This document shows, piece after piece, positions 33,314 through 44,892 of a stretch of 64,000 nucleotides of DNA. The notes under the pieces are model-generated. The model saw only the letters and a program-made list of their open reading frames with translations, ran no database searches and was not told where the DNA came from. The DNA lies in assembly GCA_021527695.1 (NCBI GenBank), contig JAKFAO010000007.1, positions 1,054,001-1,118,000 on the forward strand. Reading direction: 5' to 3'. Source of the DNA: Naematelia aurantialba (Eukaryota; Basidiomycota; Tremellomycetes; Tremellales; Naemateliaceae). The translations under genes were made by a program, and so were the position numbers. Every line of letters begins with the position of its first letter. Position 1 is the first letter of the stretch.

Positions 33314-36300
33314 TCAATGATCACTCTTCAACATCACCGTGGGAATCGTGAACCACAAGAACCAAGACATCATGCTAATTTGAATGCGCCTCATGCCGAT
33401 TCGCCAAGTCTCCGCGTCGCCGTCTCTACGTCGATACATCGCTTCTCGCTCCATACTAGAATCCGATCTCTGAATCACCGTCAGCCGCGAGTTCTCATCG
33501 AATGCATGCGACTCACTCTTGAATATGAGATCGAGGCTCGCTAACGATACTGGTTTGACCAGACTGTCGTGCGTGTCAGCGTGCCACTGGCCCGCCAAGC
33601 AGGACAAATACAGAAACAGAAACAGCTCTACTCACTATCCATCCACCCCGCTCCCAAACGCTTCCCGCTTGTCGTCATTCGTAGCCAGCCCCGTCAAGGC
33701 AAACACCTTTGCTCGCGCGCCGACAAGCGGTGGCGGCGGCACCCTTGGAGGCTGCAACTTGAAGGAAGGCAGTTTAGGTGAATCCGACCCGCCTCCGGCT
33801 CTGACCAACGGCGGGCCCACGGACGGCGATCCGGCTCCAGAGTTGCCATCACGTCGGTCCCACTCGATTTTGCGGATCGCGCGCGTCGCTTCGTGTCCGT
33901 TCATCACGGGCATGGAGATATCCATGAGGATCACGCTGGGCCGTCAGCTGTTGTGGTTCACAAAACGCAAGGTTTGGGACCAAGGCGAGAGGCAGCCAAA
34001 TGTTGTCGAGTGTACCATGCACGAGGATAAGAAAAGACAGTCACTCACTCCCAGTGATTCGCAGGCGTGCGCTCGAAGAGATTGACCCCTTCTTGCCCGT
34101 TCACAGCCTCGGCATATTCAAAGCCCTAGATGTGTTCAGCGATGGCAACGACAGACTATGAGAGGAAAGCATGACTTGAATAATACTGAGATGAGTAGCA
34201 ATGAGATAAATAGCAATGAGATGAATCGTAATTAAGGAAACAGAAACGAGACGAACAGCCATGACGCGAAATGTAACAGACAAGTAGCCAAGGGATGTAA
34301 TGAGGCCGAGCGAGCTGACGCTCACCTTTTTCTTCAAAAACGCCCCGAGGACTCTGCGGTTGATGACATTATCCTCGACCACCATGACCCTCGGCACTCT
34401 GGCCTTGCGTTTCGCCTCGGCCGGCGTCACCGCCGCTTTCAGCATGACCCCTCCATCCGCGAGCGATATCGTCGAGAGCGTCGACGACGTGGGCGACGCC
34501 GTCGCTGGCGACTGCGTGTCGGCTTCCGGACTCTCTAGGGCCACCACCGACCTCGGGGCATGGTACGTCACGCCCCTTGGCGCCATGGTCGGCCGGGTCA
34601 GGGCTGCCTCCTTCTCTTCCGACCGACGGCGGAGCGGCAGCCCCGGCCGGTCGAGCCGGTCAAAGCGCTTGTGCGAGAGATCGCTCAGTGTCGAGAAGCT
34701 TTCCTGCGAGATGGTCGAGGTCGAATCTTGGCTTGCCCCAGAATCGCCTCGGGAGATGTTGGGCCGATCAGGCTCGCCCTCGACGTGCGCAGGCGGGGTC
34801 TGCGCTTCCGCGGACTCGGCAAGCTCGCGAGACGGCTGTTCGCGATGAGACGCATCCGGGCGACTCTCGAGCCATTCGACAGCGGCGCGTAGAGCCTTGC
34901 GAAGCGCACCAGGGCCGAGCGGCTTGAACAGCGGGTGACAGAATCCTCCACTGTTGTTGATGTTGTTCCGCACGGCCGTCGCAGCTTCCCACGACCGGGA
35001 CGCCTGGAGGAAGATGAGGGGCTTGCCGCTATCACGCAGTTCGTGCAACAGGTCGAGATCTTGGTTGATCAGGATGATCTCGGCGTCGGGACCTTGGAGC
35101 GAAAAGTTCCATCCGCCCGCATACGCACTCGCAAGTTCGAGAGAAAGCATCTGTCCTCGGTGGTTGTGGTCAAAACCTAGCAGACACAGACTGTGGCTCT
35201 TTCCAATTGTCGGAGCGGTAATTGACGACGCAGACGAAGCTGACGAAGACGAATCCTCTTCGTCGTCGATGGCTTCAACGTCAAACGATACGCGGATCTC
35301 TGTACCATTCCCTGCTGAGGACCAGACGTCGACTTTGCCGTTGACACCTTCAGACCGGACGATGCTGTTGACGATCGACAGGCCGAGGCCGGTGCCGGAC
35401 AACAGGGGATTTTCTTGCGAAAACGGGTGGAACAGGTGATCTTTGAGAAAATCCTTGCCGATGCCTTTTCCAGTATCGATCACTGCCATCTCGACGGATA
35501 TCTTGTCGGAACCCTCGGGTCGCGGAAGTTCACGGAGCGTGACTTGGATGTATCCAGTCTATGTCAGGATCAGCAGTGCCGAGACAATCTATCCCAGGCG
35601 ACTTACAGATGTGAATTTCAGAGAGTTGCCAACGAGGTTCATCAGAACCCGTCTCAGACCTCCTTTTTCGCACTTGACCATCCAGCCCTGCTCGATTAGC
35701 GCTATGCTTACAAGACGGAAACGGGGGGGTCAGGGAGCGGGGGAAATCTAACCTTCTCGCGTTGTCCGATATCAATCACCGTCTCCACTTCAGGCGAGGT
35801 ACGCCTATCTTCGCCTTCCCTGTTAAACTTGCCATCGGTGTCCGGAGCATAGAAACTGCCAACCTCCGCTTCGCCCAAAAACAGCCTCGCCCTCTGTCCG
35901 ATCCACGATCCCTCGACCGTGCTTTCGACCAGTTGCGCAAGATTCACCTTGTCCAGCTTGAACGCCGAGCCGCCAGACCCCGCATGCGCCACTCCAGTGA
36001 GTTTGGTGTAGTCCAGCACGTGGTTGACAGTCTCGATCAATGTCTTGCCGCACGTCTCAACGGTGGTAAGGAACATCTGTTGGATCGCGTCCAGCTGGGT
36101 ATCCTTGAGCAGTTCGGCAGCAGCCAGAATACCATGAAGTGGTGTTCGAAGTTCATGTGAGACAGATGAGATCAGGGTCGATTTTGCCTTGTCAGCGAGA
36201 ACCATACGACGACGCAGAGCAGCCGAGAGGATGATGACTCCGATGGCCCGGAGGAACTGCAGCTCGTAACCCTCGAGGAATTGTTTCTCCTTTTTGCTGA

Positions 36301-39234
36301 TAAAGGCGCAAATCAGGGCAAAAGGTTGTTGGTTGAGACCGAAAACAGGAACAACCATGCCAAACCGCATCGACGAAGGGAACATGTACCGAATCCAAGA
36401 TGGTGCGGCAGCCTCGAATATGCGCCCATCGCGACTTTCGCGTAAAAACTCTGAAAAGTGCTCGTGCTCTGCCGGCGACAGCGGTCGAGATGGCAGGACC
36501 GATGGATACGACGCGAGCACCGGGAACGCATTGACGGGACCGAAGGTGTCGCTCCGCTCCAGTACAGGAGAAGCCGTCTCGGTGACGTATGGATCGGCAC
36601 GGTAGACAGTCTTCTTCCCATACGGGCCTTCGATCTCCGTCTGCTCGAACTGTCCAATATCCAGGATGAAACACCCGTCAAGATCGAGGGTCGAGCCGAC
36701 GAGCTGTGCGGCTCGCGAGTAGACCTGGTCCATTCGGGCTGCGGCATCCGCGTTGGACGTAGAACCCGCAGCGTCCATCTCCAGGCATTCTCGCGTGAAT
36801 TTCTCCATAGCGGTCTGGATCTTGTCTCGTGCCCGAAGCTGCAGCTTGTCCCGCCACAGCTCCATCTCGCGCATTGTAATGGCCGCAAATTCCTTCAATA
36901 TCAACCGTGAGCGTGGTGGGAACTCCGTCCGTGGTTTGTCGTCGACGATACATAGGCTGCCGAGATTGTGCCCTTCGGTCGTACGAAGTGGCGCGCCGGC
37001 ATAGAAGCGAATAAAAGGCGGGCCAACGACTTGTGGATTCCTTGCAAACCGCCAATCCTTGGTCGCATCTAGAACCACAAATGGCTCGTCCGATCTGACG
37101 TCAGCGAGGAAAACTTCAGCAACGCTTACCGAGAGAGTACAGTATGGCTACAAAAGCTCGATATCCGGGCTGCTTCGTCTACGCCGAGGCCAGACTGCGA
37201 TTTATGCCACTGGCGATCGTTGTCCGTCAGAGCGATGAGGACGATTTTGGTGTGAAAGACCAGTTTAGTCATGTGAGCGATGCGGTCAAAGTTGATATCG
37301 GATGCAGTGTGCAGAACGGAGAATCGATACAATGCTCGTCGTCGGTCCAGCTCGTTGGGGGGTAGCGGCGCAGGAAGCCACCCGTACGTCTCGTAAAGAC
37401 TGCCAATGTCGCGAGGCAAGGCCGTAGGAGGTGGCGGTGGAGGCGGCTGTGGGGACATCGGTGACGGCAGTTCTGGCTCTGTACTGAAGGAATCTACACC
37501 GTGTGACAGGGAAACCCGCATCTCGTGCGAAGATTTCGGGGCAGAGGGAGTCTGCGACTGAGTGACCGTTTGCGATGACCCGCTGTGTGAGAGGCCGCCG
37601 TGCTGTTTGTCAGAGTGGGGTGACACTGTGCCGAAATAATCCGTGCCACTGCTTTGCTCGACCGCCTTTTCCAGCGGCGCCGAGGCCGGCGGGATGCGAT
37701 TATTGACGACGATCCCTCCGCGGTGATTGGGCGGCGACTCGCGGTATGGGCTCTGGCTTCCCGATTTACCTTTCCCTTTCGACGGGTGGTCGAGCGGGGT
37801 ATTCGTCGGGCTGGCCTGGATAGTAGGGAGCTGCATGCCCGTGAGGCGAGTATTGGCAACGACGCTAGACATGCTTCGGCTGAGTGGGCCGCGCGTGGTT
37901 CCGGGATCCGAAGTGGAGGCGGTATCGTGCATCTTTTTCCCCGAGTCTGGGCTCACGACGGAAGCCAACGGGTCGGTCAACTCGCGCTCTGGGCTGGGCA
38001 TGGCCAGAGGCGCAAAGTCGCTATCACGCAGGTTGTGCGATGCCATGCGCACCGTAGCTGCCGCGAGCGAGTAGGTCGGTATGGCAAGCTGATCTGGCCG
38101 TGCCGATGTGTCCTGGGCGGAATTCGGTGCACTGGCCGATTCGAACGCTTTCCGACGCGCGAGCAACGAAGACCCCATGGTCGACTTGCTGGGCACACTG
38201 GACGGCATCGAGCTCGCTGAAGTCGACGGCGCAGAGCTGATGCCAGTCGACATGGTACCGCCTGAACTTCCGGATGTGGATCCCACAGTCCCTTGCGAAC
38301 CAGGAGGATCCACGGCCGAGAGTTGGATGCCTGGAGGTGCGGCGAAGGGCGCGAACCGCCGACCAGGTGACGAACTGGCAGAGGGCGCGTCTTGGGGCGA
38401 GTCTGATGACCGTGGAATTTTAGGGATCTGAATGGGGTCGAACAGGCCGTGTGCATATGATTGCGCAAAGGTGTACCAACCCGGTCGTTCGGGGGATGGC
38501 GCAGATCGGGACGAACCGGTAGAGGGCGAGCCGCCCTGTCTGCCCACCTGTCCTGCTCTGCCCAACAGTCGGGTCGCGGACTCCCCTCCTGCCGCGAGAT
38601 CTATCATGTCCATCGCCTGACCCTGGCCAGCGACCTCCTCTCTTGCAAGGGCTGCAATACACGAATCATCCGCGTTGGACAGCTGTTCCAGCTCTTCCTG
38701 CGGACTCAGCAGAGGAAGTCTGTGCCGATAGTCGGCGGAATGTTCAGAATGTTCAGACCCGGGACTCGTCTCGTTCTCAGTAAAAAGGGATGGTTGAAGG
38801 TCCGCCGCCTCGGCGTATCCAGGTGGCGCTGTGTTTGGTCGACCCCTCCTCGAAGTCCCCCGTCTCAGTTCGACTCGCGATGACGACGACGACGACGACG
38901 ACGGCCCTGCATTTGGCTCCGCTGGAGACGCAGGGAGCGCTGCCGCCAGAGAAGCCACGTCAAGAGAATTGCTGGGTTCCACCAACGCAGTCGCCCGAGT
39001 CGACGACGGCAGCTCCGTTGGCAGCGTTGCAGCCCGTGGCGATCGGTTCGACGCGGGCCCGACGCGGCCTTGGCGGTTGGGTGTGGCTGAAATATGATAG
39101 GAACTCGGGTCGGTATGCAGGTGATGCAGGAATGCGGCGGACGAATAGTACACGCGATTCGCCTTGGTCGACGACGATGCATTGGCCGACGCCGAAGATG
39201 AAGACGACTCGCCAGGTTTGCTTGTATCTGACAT
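33314..39234 (-). CDS. hybrid histidine kinase (GAF - HisKA - HATPase_c - REC)
   Basis: A phosphorelay sensor kinase of about 1,650 residues in roughly ten exons. N-terminal ~590 residues (exon from 39234) are Ser/Pro-rich and disordered. A GAF-like sensor domain follows, split by an intron: ASDINFDRIAHMTKLVFHTK ... GVDEAARISSFCSHTV, then VVGPPFIRFYAGAPLRTTEG and LGSLCIVDDKPR. A second GAF-like stretch (36230-36770) precedes the dimerisation/phosphoacceptor helix SSVSHELRTPLHGILAAAEL (H box near 36135-36160). ATPase motifs: N box MNLVGNSLKFTS (35605-35650), G1 VIDTGKGIGKD, F box FHPFSQE, G2 GTGLGLSIV. Receiver: VMVVEDNVINRRVLGAFLKK, phosphoacceptor Asp in ILMDISMPVMNGHEAT (33890-33935), Lys in SLVKPVSLASLDLIF (33525-33570). 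A short basic and hydrophobic tail ends at 33314-33316. Start ATG 39232-39234. No transmembrane segment seen, so a cytosolic sensor; the signal is unknown. Confidence 0.93.
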
Positions 39235-39400
39235 GATCTGCACGGATCAGCCTTGAATCAGCAATCCCAGTATAGTGGGAGTCGTCTCTGACAATCGCCG
39301 CAAGAAGCAAGGGTACGAGCGATTCGCATCATAGACGTACGGATGGATCGGTCCTCTCAGATCAGCAGCCACTCGCCCGTTTTCTTCCGCGCAACTCTCG

Positions 39401-40844
39401 ATGGCCCGGAATCCGACAGACTGCGCTTGCGCTCACGCCGAGACCGGAGAGTCGGCGGAGTCGGGCACAGTCTCTGTGAGGCTGCCAGCGTCGAATGGCG
39501 AGGTGGTGGTGGTAGGGTTTTATGGCGAGAAGAAACGTCGAGGGAAGGTGGTTTTCGATGATGTTATATTCACAGCTCTCACAGCTTCTACGTGGGTCGA
39601 TGCCCGCACAAGACCCGTGGATCTCTACCCGTGGACGGGGTGTCAATTGAAACCGACCCACGCACAGCCCGCCCAGACTCTCACGGTGAGGTGAGGGGGC
39701 ACGAGTCGTCGAAAAGAGTGACAGCCAGAGCCGAAACAAAAGTGTATAATACAGGCTGTGAAGTGAACGCACGGGGAGAGGCTGGCCCGGTGTTGGAGCG
39801 TCAGGGACCAGCGACCGACGGTTGGGTTTTTTTTTTCCTTGGCTGCCTGTTTCCCCGGAGTAGTGTTCATTACAAACGGCAAACCAGAGGACATTAGCGG
39901 GATCAAATGTCCCAATACAAACGCCGTCCTCTCCCGCCGCAAGTCCAGGCTCTCGGTGGTTGCGGGGAGCCCACATGCATATTTTCTCCACCAGCCCTGA
40001 CGACATGTCGATCTGGCCTGGACCTGGACGCGTCAACGGTGGCCATTTCCACCTCCAGACCATCGAACTGGTCAGAAGGATATCGGGCACGATCGAGCCC
40101 CTCGTGTTCTCGAGGGAGGGGGGAGGGTGGGGTGTGAAGCTACTTTAGAGTTCTCGACCGCCAGGTACCGGGCAAGTTCTGTTGTTAAAGCCCGTACATC
40201 TCGGCTTGGTTCCTCGTCACTGCAGGCTCATGCTGATGCATCCTCTTCATCTTCACTCTGGTTTCAAAAAAGTCAGTATCGTGCCGACTCGCCATTTGCT
40301 CACAATATAAGTACTGATGTCAAATGGCCACTGGGTAGGTGACAGTAGTGACGTTTTCAGCTCAGGTTCGCAGAAGCAAGCGACGACGCACATCTTCCCA
40401 GTCGAGTATTTCAATCTGTGGCCCGAGGACAAGGCGGATCCAGATGATCGATCTGATATGGCCTTCGTGGGGGATGTGGTCGAGCGCGAGGACGGCCTCA
40501 CATGCTGCACTCGGTGTCAGAGGGTGCTGTACGGCGGGAATCAGGTAAGGAGAGCGGCGTACCAGATAGCGCTGCCGATGCGACCCGGTCGTCGATGGCG
40601 CCGCCGGCCATTCTCTAGGTAGGCGTTAGGGGTCGGACTTCGAGGGCGAAGGGTAGGAAAAGTTGCCGCTCCACGAAGGGCGTTGTGGTGTTCCATTGGA
40701 GGTGAGTGAGGCGGATTCGAAGACAGGCAACGTATCACGCAAGGAGGCCTGGTGGACAGACCGGATCGTGCAGGAGACAGGCATGATCAGACTAATGCTT
40801 GTGAAAAGGAGACGCGAAGTGGGGAAGGAATTGGGACCAAGTAG
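39401..40844 (+). CDS. unrecognised multi-exon gene (boundaries uncertain)
   Basis: Coding character by codon third positions in pieces: 39401-39685 (NGEVVVVGFYGEKKRRGKVV, VDLYPWTGCQLKP), about 39945-40120 (HIFSTSPDDMSIWPGPGRVN, IELVRRISGTIEPL), about 40370-40544 (THIFPVEYFNLWPEDKADPD, GLTCCTRCQRVLYGGNQ) and 40620-40701 (GRKSCRSTKGVVVFHW), with a possible end at TAG 40842-40844. The last two join in phase; the joins between the first three could not be settled, and they may belong to two genes. The CC-x2-C group near 40500 could be part of a metal site. Divergent from the histidine kinase, start codons 166 bp apart. Family not recognised. A minus-strand frame open over 39362-40090 is a weaker alternative. 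Confidence 0.35.
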
Positions 40845-41033
40845 TTGTCCAGAGAGGAAAGTGAAGCAAGATCGAATGATATACTGACCGAGGGGGAAGG
40901 ACTAACTTTTGCGCAAACAAAGACTGGATACTGATCCGTCACATTGGTAGGATGGAGCACAGCAGCTCTTACATGGGCGGAAAGGAAGATGGACATGTAG
41001 GGCCAGGAACAACTGAAGACTGAAGATACTCAC

Positions 41034-41335
41034 TTGGAGGTCTGCTAGGCGCTGTATGATCCCTTGGAACCACTCTGCGTACTCCTCACTGCTCTGTCAG
41101 CAACTCCACAGCTTGGTCGTGTCTCTTAAAATTCGGCCGTGCCGCGACTGACTCGCTGTGGGCAACCAGTCGGACGCCGCAAGCCAGGACGACCGGGCAG
41201 ACCCAATCCGACCCGCAGATGCAGCACTCACAGAGCGTCCATATCCTCATCAATCCTAGCATAAGCCTCTTCAAGCTCTTCCGCTGCCTGCTCGCACATC
41301 TCGCAGACACGCGCATCGAGACTTTCGACACTCAT
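41034..41335 (-). CDS. unrecognised small exon-rich gene A (5' part, 3' end unresolved)
   Basis: Two exons are well supported: 41232-41335 (104 nt, MSVESLDARVCEMCEQAAEE then ELEEAYARIDEDMDAL) and 41034-41091 (58 nt, SEEYAEWFQGIIQRLADLQ), joined by an intron in phase 2 and followed by a phase-0 GTGAGT donor. The peptide is an acidic, probably helical or coiled-coil segment. Further exons between 40845 and 41000 could not be fixed (one candidate begins after 40928). Exon lengths, phases and N-terminus resemble gene B at 42704-43296. No family recognised. Confidence 0.45.
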
Positions 41336-42052
41336 GCTCTACCGGCAAGGCAAGGCAAATGGACCTGCTGCACCAAATCTTCGACTCGATAGCCAGTGTT
41401 CTGCAGGATACGCTTCTGATGCCTTTGTCTGCGGTGCATACCTGCTGGGCTGGGCGATCTCCCTACTTATACACGCGACTCATGTCAGATCCCTCTTAGG
41501 CCCAAGACGTACGAATAACATCATATCATCGTTACGCAAGATTGGCTTCGCCGAGGTCAGCGGGCGAACCATCGTCTCCTCCCATCACGGTCGGTCGAAC
41601 CCCATATCCCACGTACAGTAATGATCGGCCACGGCCATCGCCTCGCAGACGGACCAAACACCAGACGCCCCAGTTCAGGGAACAACCGAATCCGGAATGG
41701 GTCTTGACGCACACCAGCAGTATCGCCAGGCCGCTTTCGCACTTGCCCGTACACTTCGTCCCCTATCACATGCCTAGAGTTGTCACACTGTACAAATCAA
41801 CGCACAGGACACTCCCTTACGCACCCGGACTTGCGGTACTACGCGGATCCCGCAGGTCGACTTCCCTGCCGGAACCAGTCTACTGGAGCCTCTAGCGGGT
41901 GGTGCAGTCGACACGGCGAGCGAAATGGGGTTGAAGGGCTTTGCGCAAGCAGCGCTTGGACTGCGCTGATTCCGCTTCCCCGGAAGGGTGTGTCCTTTGA
42001 TTAGTTCGGTTCCTGCTGACCAGAAGATCATCAACATCTCGTGCTCCTGGGT
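41336..42052. other. unresolved region, possible small exons on either strand
   Basis: Both strands have short open frames with moderate codon character, for example minus 41620-41769 (FRIRLFPELGRLVFGPSARR, ending at a GTACGT donor) and plus 41822-41967 (RIPQVDFPAGTSLLEPLAGG). They could not be joined into a gene. Confidence 0.25.
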
Positions 42053-42431
42053 TCAGGTACTGCACTGTACTGTGCGGCAGTCTTGTCCGTAGCACGGTGG
42101 GGTGATGTATGTGATATTCATGCCAGGGCCTGATTGCTTGTCGTTAGCATGGCCCGGGCATGATCCATCAGCGCAGTGAGGGATTGGGGAGTGATGGGCG
42201 GCTGGTCCGTCGTCGAGGATGGGGAACAGGTTAGTCTCCAGGTATATCAGTCGTGGCACCTCCTTCGATGAGATTAGCCAGGCCACAAACTATGGATAGC
42301 TGCGAACAAGGCTCCGACTTCTGGTGAGTACTTGGATCGAAGGTGGTAAGTTCTGCGGAGTCCGGCAACGATCAACCTCCTGACATGTTTCTTCCAGCGC
42401 CCATTGTCCGAGTTCAACAAGCCCTCTCGAC
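42053..42431 (-). CDS. possible small cysteine-rich gene, 5' end unknown
   Basis: Consecutive candidate exons in agreeing frames: 42385-42431 (GLVELGQWALEETCQE), a short one near 42335-42355 (NLPPSIQ), 42257-42299 (LSIVCGLANLIEG), and a last one from about 42221 to a stop at 42053 (HSPIPHCADGSCPGHANDKQ, CYGQDCRTVQCST). A CTAAC-like branch site precedes the last exon. The C-terminal part has six cysteines. No start codon was found and no family recognised. Confidence 0.25.
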
Positions 42432-42703
42432 CTGCATTAACACCAAAACGAGTCAGGTGGTCAGAACGCTGTAGATCAAGAGTCTACGGCCGGGGATCCC
42501 TGAGTCAAGCGAAAGCGAGTTCTTGCGCTGATCAGTGTGGAATAGTCGTGCGTACCGAGCACCTTACATCACGTCTCCTCCCACATCCTCACTGCAATTC
42601 ACGTTGCGCGGCGGACATTCGCATCCCATCCCCTCCGGAGTCTATGACTGCCCATCAAACCATCCAGACCTCCCCTGACAAGAGCAGGAACTTGCAAAGT
42701 GAG

Positions 42704-43296
42704 CTATTCCTCTGCCAATTCGTCCCATATCTCTGTGACATCCCATGGCCACTGATCCATGGGTTTATCCGCCACGTCAGCTTTGCATTCTTAGGTACAC
42801 AGAATCAAGCTGACTCACGTCTGTCCACACTGTCAGATCGACGCCGGGACACATCATCTGCCTTAGCAAGATGATACTTTCGATGTGCCAGGAATGATCA
42901 AGTCCAGGGTGAGCCAGGATATCCGCGCACGCTTCGGATTCGGCCTAGGTGAGTTGTCACAAGACAGTAAAGAGGACTTACCAGACAGGACTGCTTCGCC
43001 CACTTCTTCCGCCATCTTCATGTTAGGATCATCCTCCGGTCATCAACATGGTACACCGAGAGAGGTCGGAGAGTCCTACCTCCATGAGTCTCACATCTTC
43101 GACCAGCACATGGAAATATTTTTCCAACTGCTTCCTAGCATGGCACTATCTCAGGTCAAGAACAAGACAAGGTGCAAAGGACTCACCCGATCTGCCCCCA
43201 GTTTGAAGGATACTGTTCCTCGAGCTCTTGCAGGTAATCGACCGCTCCAGCCGCTTGCTCGAAGATACGTTCGTTCAACTCTTCCTGGGACGACAT
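42704..43296 (-). CDS. unrecognised small exon-rich gene B
   Basis: Exons 43187-43296 (110 nt, MSSQEELNERIFEQAAGAVD, LQELEEQYPSNWGQI) and 43080-43134 (55 nt, KQLEKYFHVLVEDVRLME) are joined in phase 2 and leave in phase 0, as in gene A. Likely further exons: about 42970-43003 (MAEEVGEAVLS), about 42830-42945 (ESEACADILAHPGLDHSWHI, MMCPGVDLTVWTD) and about 42704-42796 (DKPMDQWPWDVTEIWDELAE, stop 42704-42706). The last three show strong coding character but my junctions miss by one base at two sites, so either a boundary is misread or the copy is decayed. Acidic, helical; no family recognised. Confidence 0.45.
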
Positions 43297-44892
43297 TGGT
43301 GAGTCAAGGCAATCGGTCACCACAAGTGAGATAACCAAAGGTGAAACAAGTGGCCAAGATTGATCTTCCCGTCCGAGTATGATGTTAAGAGCACGGCGCG
43401 AGGGGCTGTACACGCAACTTGTCGCAGACGGCGCTCATCGGGGGGCGACAAGGGAGGGTGTGAGGGTGTGGAGGAGGGCGTGAGGTCGCTATGCCTGCCC
43501 TCATAGGGATCAAGAAATGGGAATCGACGAGGCCGAGATGACCATATCGGCAACACCAAGAGGAGGAGCAGACGGAAGGACCCTGATTGCATGATGTGTG
43601 GAGGAGGGGTAGGACAACCATCAGTCGGACTGGACGAGCTCTGACGCCTCGGCCGGTATAAAGGAATGAGGGTGTTTCGGACTTGTCTCTCTGTGTGCGC
43701 CACCTTCAGACACGAGAACCTCCCTGGTGACTCCGGACTTCGGACGATAGGCCCACTGATTCCCGGGCCTCCTCGAGCATCTCAGCATCGCACCACATCC
43801 AAAGGTTCGTCGACATCCGTTAGTCACTTGGTCGGTACGGGAGAGACTGTACACGCCTCACATCAGGCCCGTCTTGCAACCTAGAAGGTTGGATCGAACC
43901 GACTATCGATCTAACAATCAGGTGATGTTGGAGCTCATGTGAGGGGCGGCGGGTGTTTCGGGGGCCCGCGCAACGCACCAGCGGTCACAACTTCAAGAGA
44001 CATGCCCTTCGTCTCGTCCGATGTGATCCCTAGATCCTGTCATCAATTGCCGTCGACATCCTCGTAACTCTTGCACACATCTCCTACAACCGCTTGCCCA
44101 AGTTGATCCTGCAAAACTGTCGTCACCACCGAACTCGGCGTGGCAAGTCAACTGGTCAAGAGAGACATGGCTGCTCACCTTCCTTCCTGACTTTCCATGC
44201 CAAACCTCAAGACTCTGACTCTAAAACATAAGGGAGAAGGATTAATGTCTTGCTGAGACTCTGTATTCCTGTAGAAAACTAAACTTTGAGAAGAGTTTCC
44301 CAGAAGAAGCATCAACGGCGACAGGTTCAGCTGGACCTAGAAAATCGGCGCCGGGTCGAGGTGACCGTGGTCACGAGCATTGTTCTGAGTATGCCACCCA
44401 CCCATCTCGTTTCACTGCATGGTGATGTGGTCATGGAAGGACTGTTGTTCTCGTCGGTATGTTGCGAAGGACAAGGAAGGAAGGGAAGGTCTGAAAGGGT
44501 CTGCTCTCGGGGTGGCAAATTTGGCTGGGGTTACATCAGCACCTCGCCGATTCCACAAGGACCAGACTTCTCCCAAAAGCACAATGATCAGAGCTCCCTC
44601 CGAGATGATTCTACACCCTCTCGTCCAGTCGAAGATGTCGAGAGGCGTTCGAAATGTGCCCCTCTCTACTCCTCTCCAGTCATTTCAAATCGTGGTTTGA
44701 CCGCAGCAAGAGGCTTGTCAGCCACACGGTCCTCGACGGAAGCAAATGTCGACCTACGTCACTTCGAGGTATCATTTTGGATTTGGGGGTTTATTCTCAT
44801 TATATCTCTTGTCTTGCTTGTCCTCTTCCTCCCTCCCGGCGACGACAAACGGCTGTGGCATCACGGTTCACCGGTCTGTGTGCGAGAACACC
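43297..44892. other. unresolved region upstream of the senescence-domain gene
   Basis: Possible minus-strand exons at about 43745-43836 (LEEARESVGLSSEVRSHQG, after a CTAAC branch-like site) and 44041-44108 (DQLGQAVVGDVCKSYEDVDG then stop) look like pieces of further small genes of the A/B kind. A minus-strand frame at 43317-43587 starts with a signal-peptide-like stretch (MQSGSFRLLLLLVLPIW) but overlaps gene B's 5' flank. A 258-codon plus frame (44286-45062) is out of phase with the real exon of the next gene. No firm model. Confidence 0.25.

Noticed and set aside
39362..40090. Minus-strand 242-codon ORF between the histidine kinase and the next gene
   Set aside because: It overlaps plus-strand segments with better third-position GC and lies in the kinase 5' flank; no domain seen.
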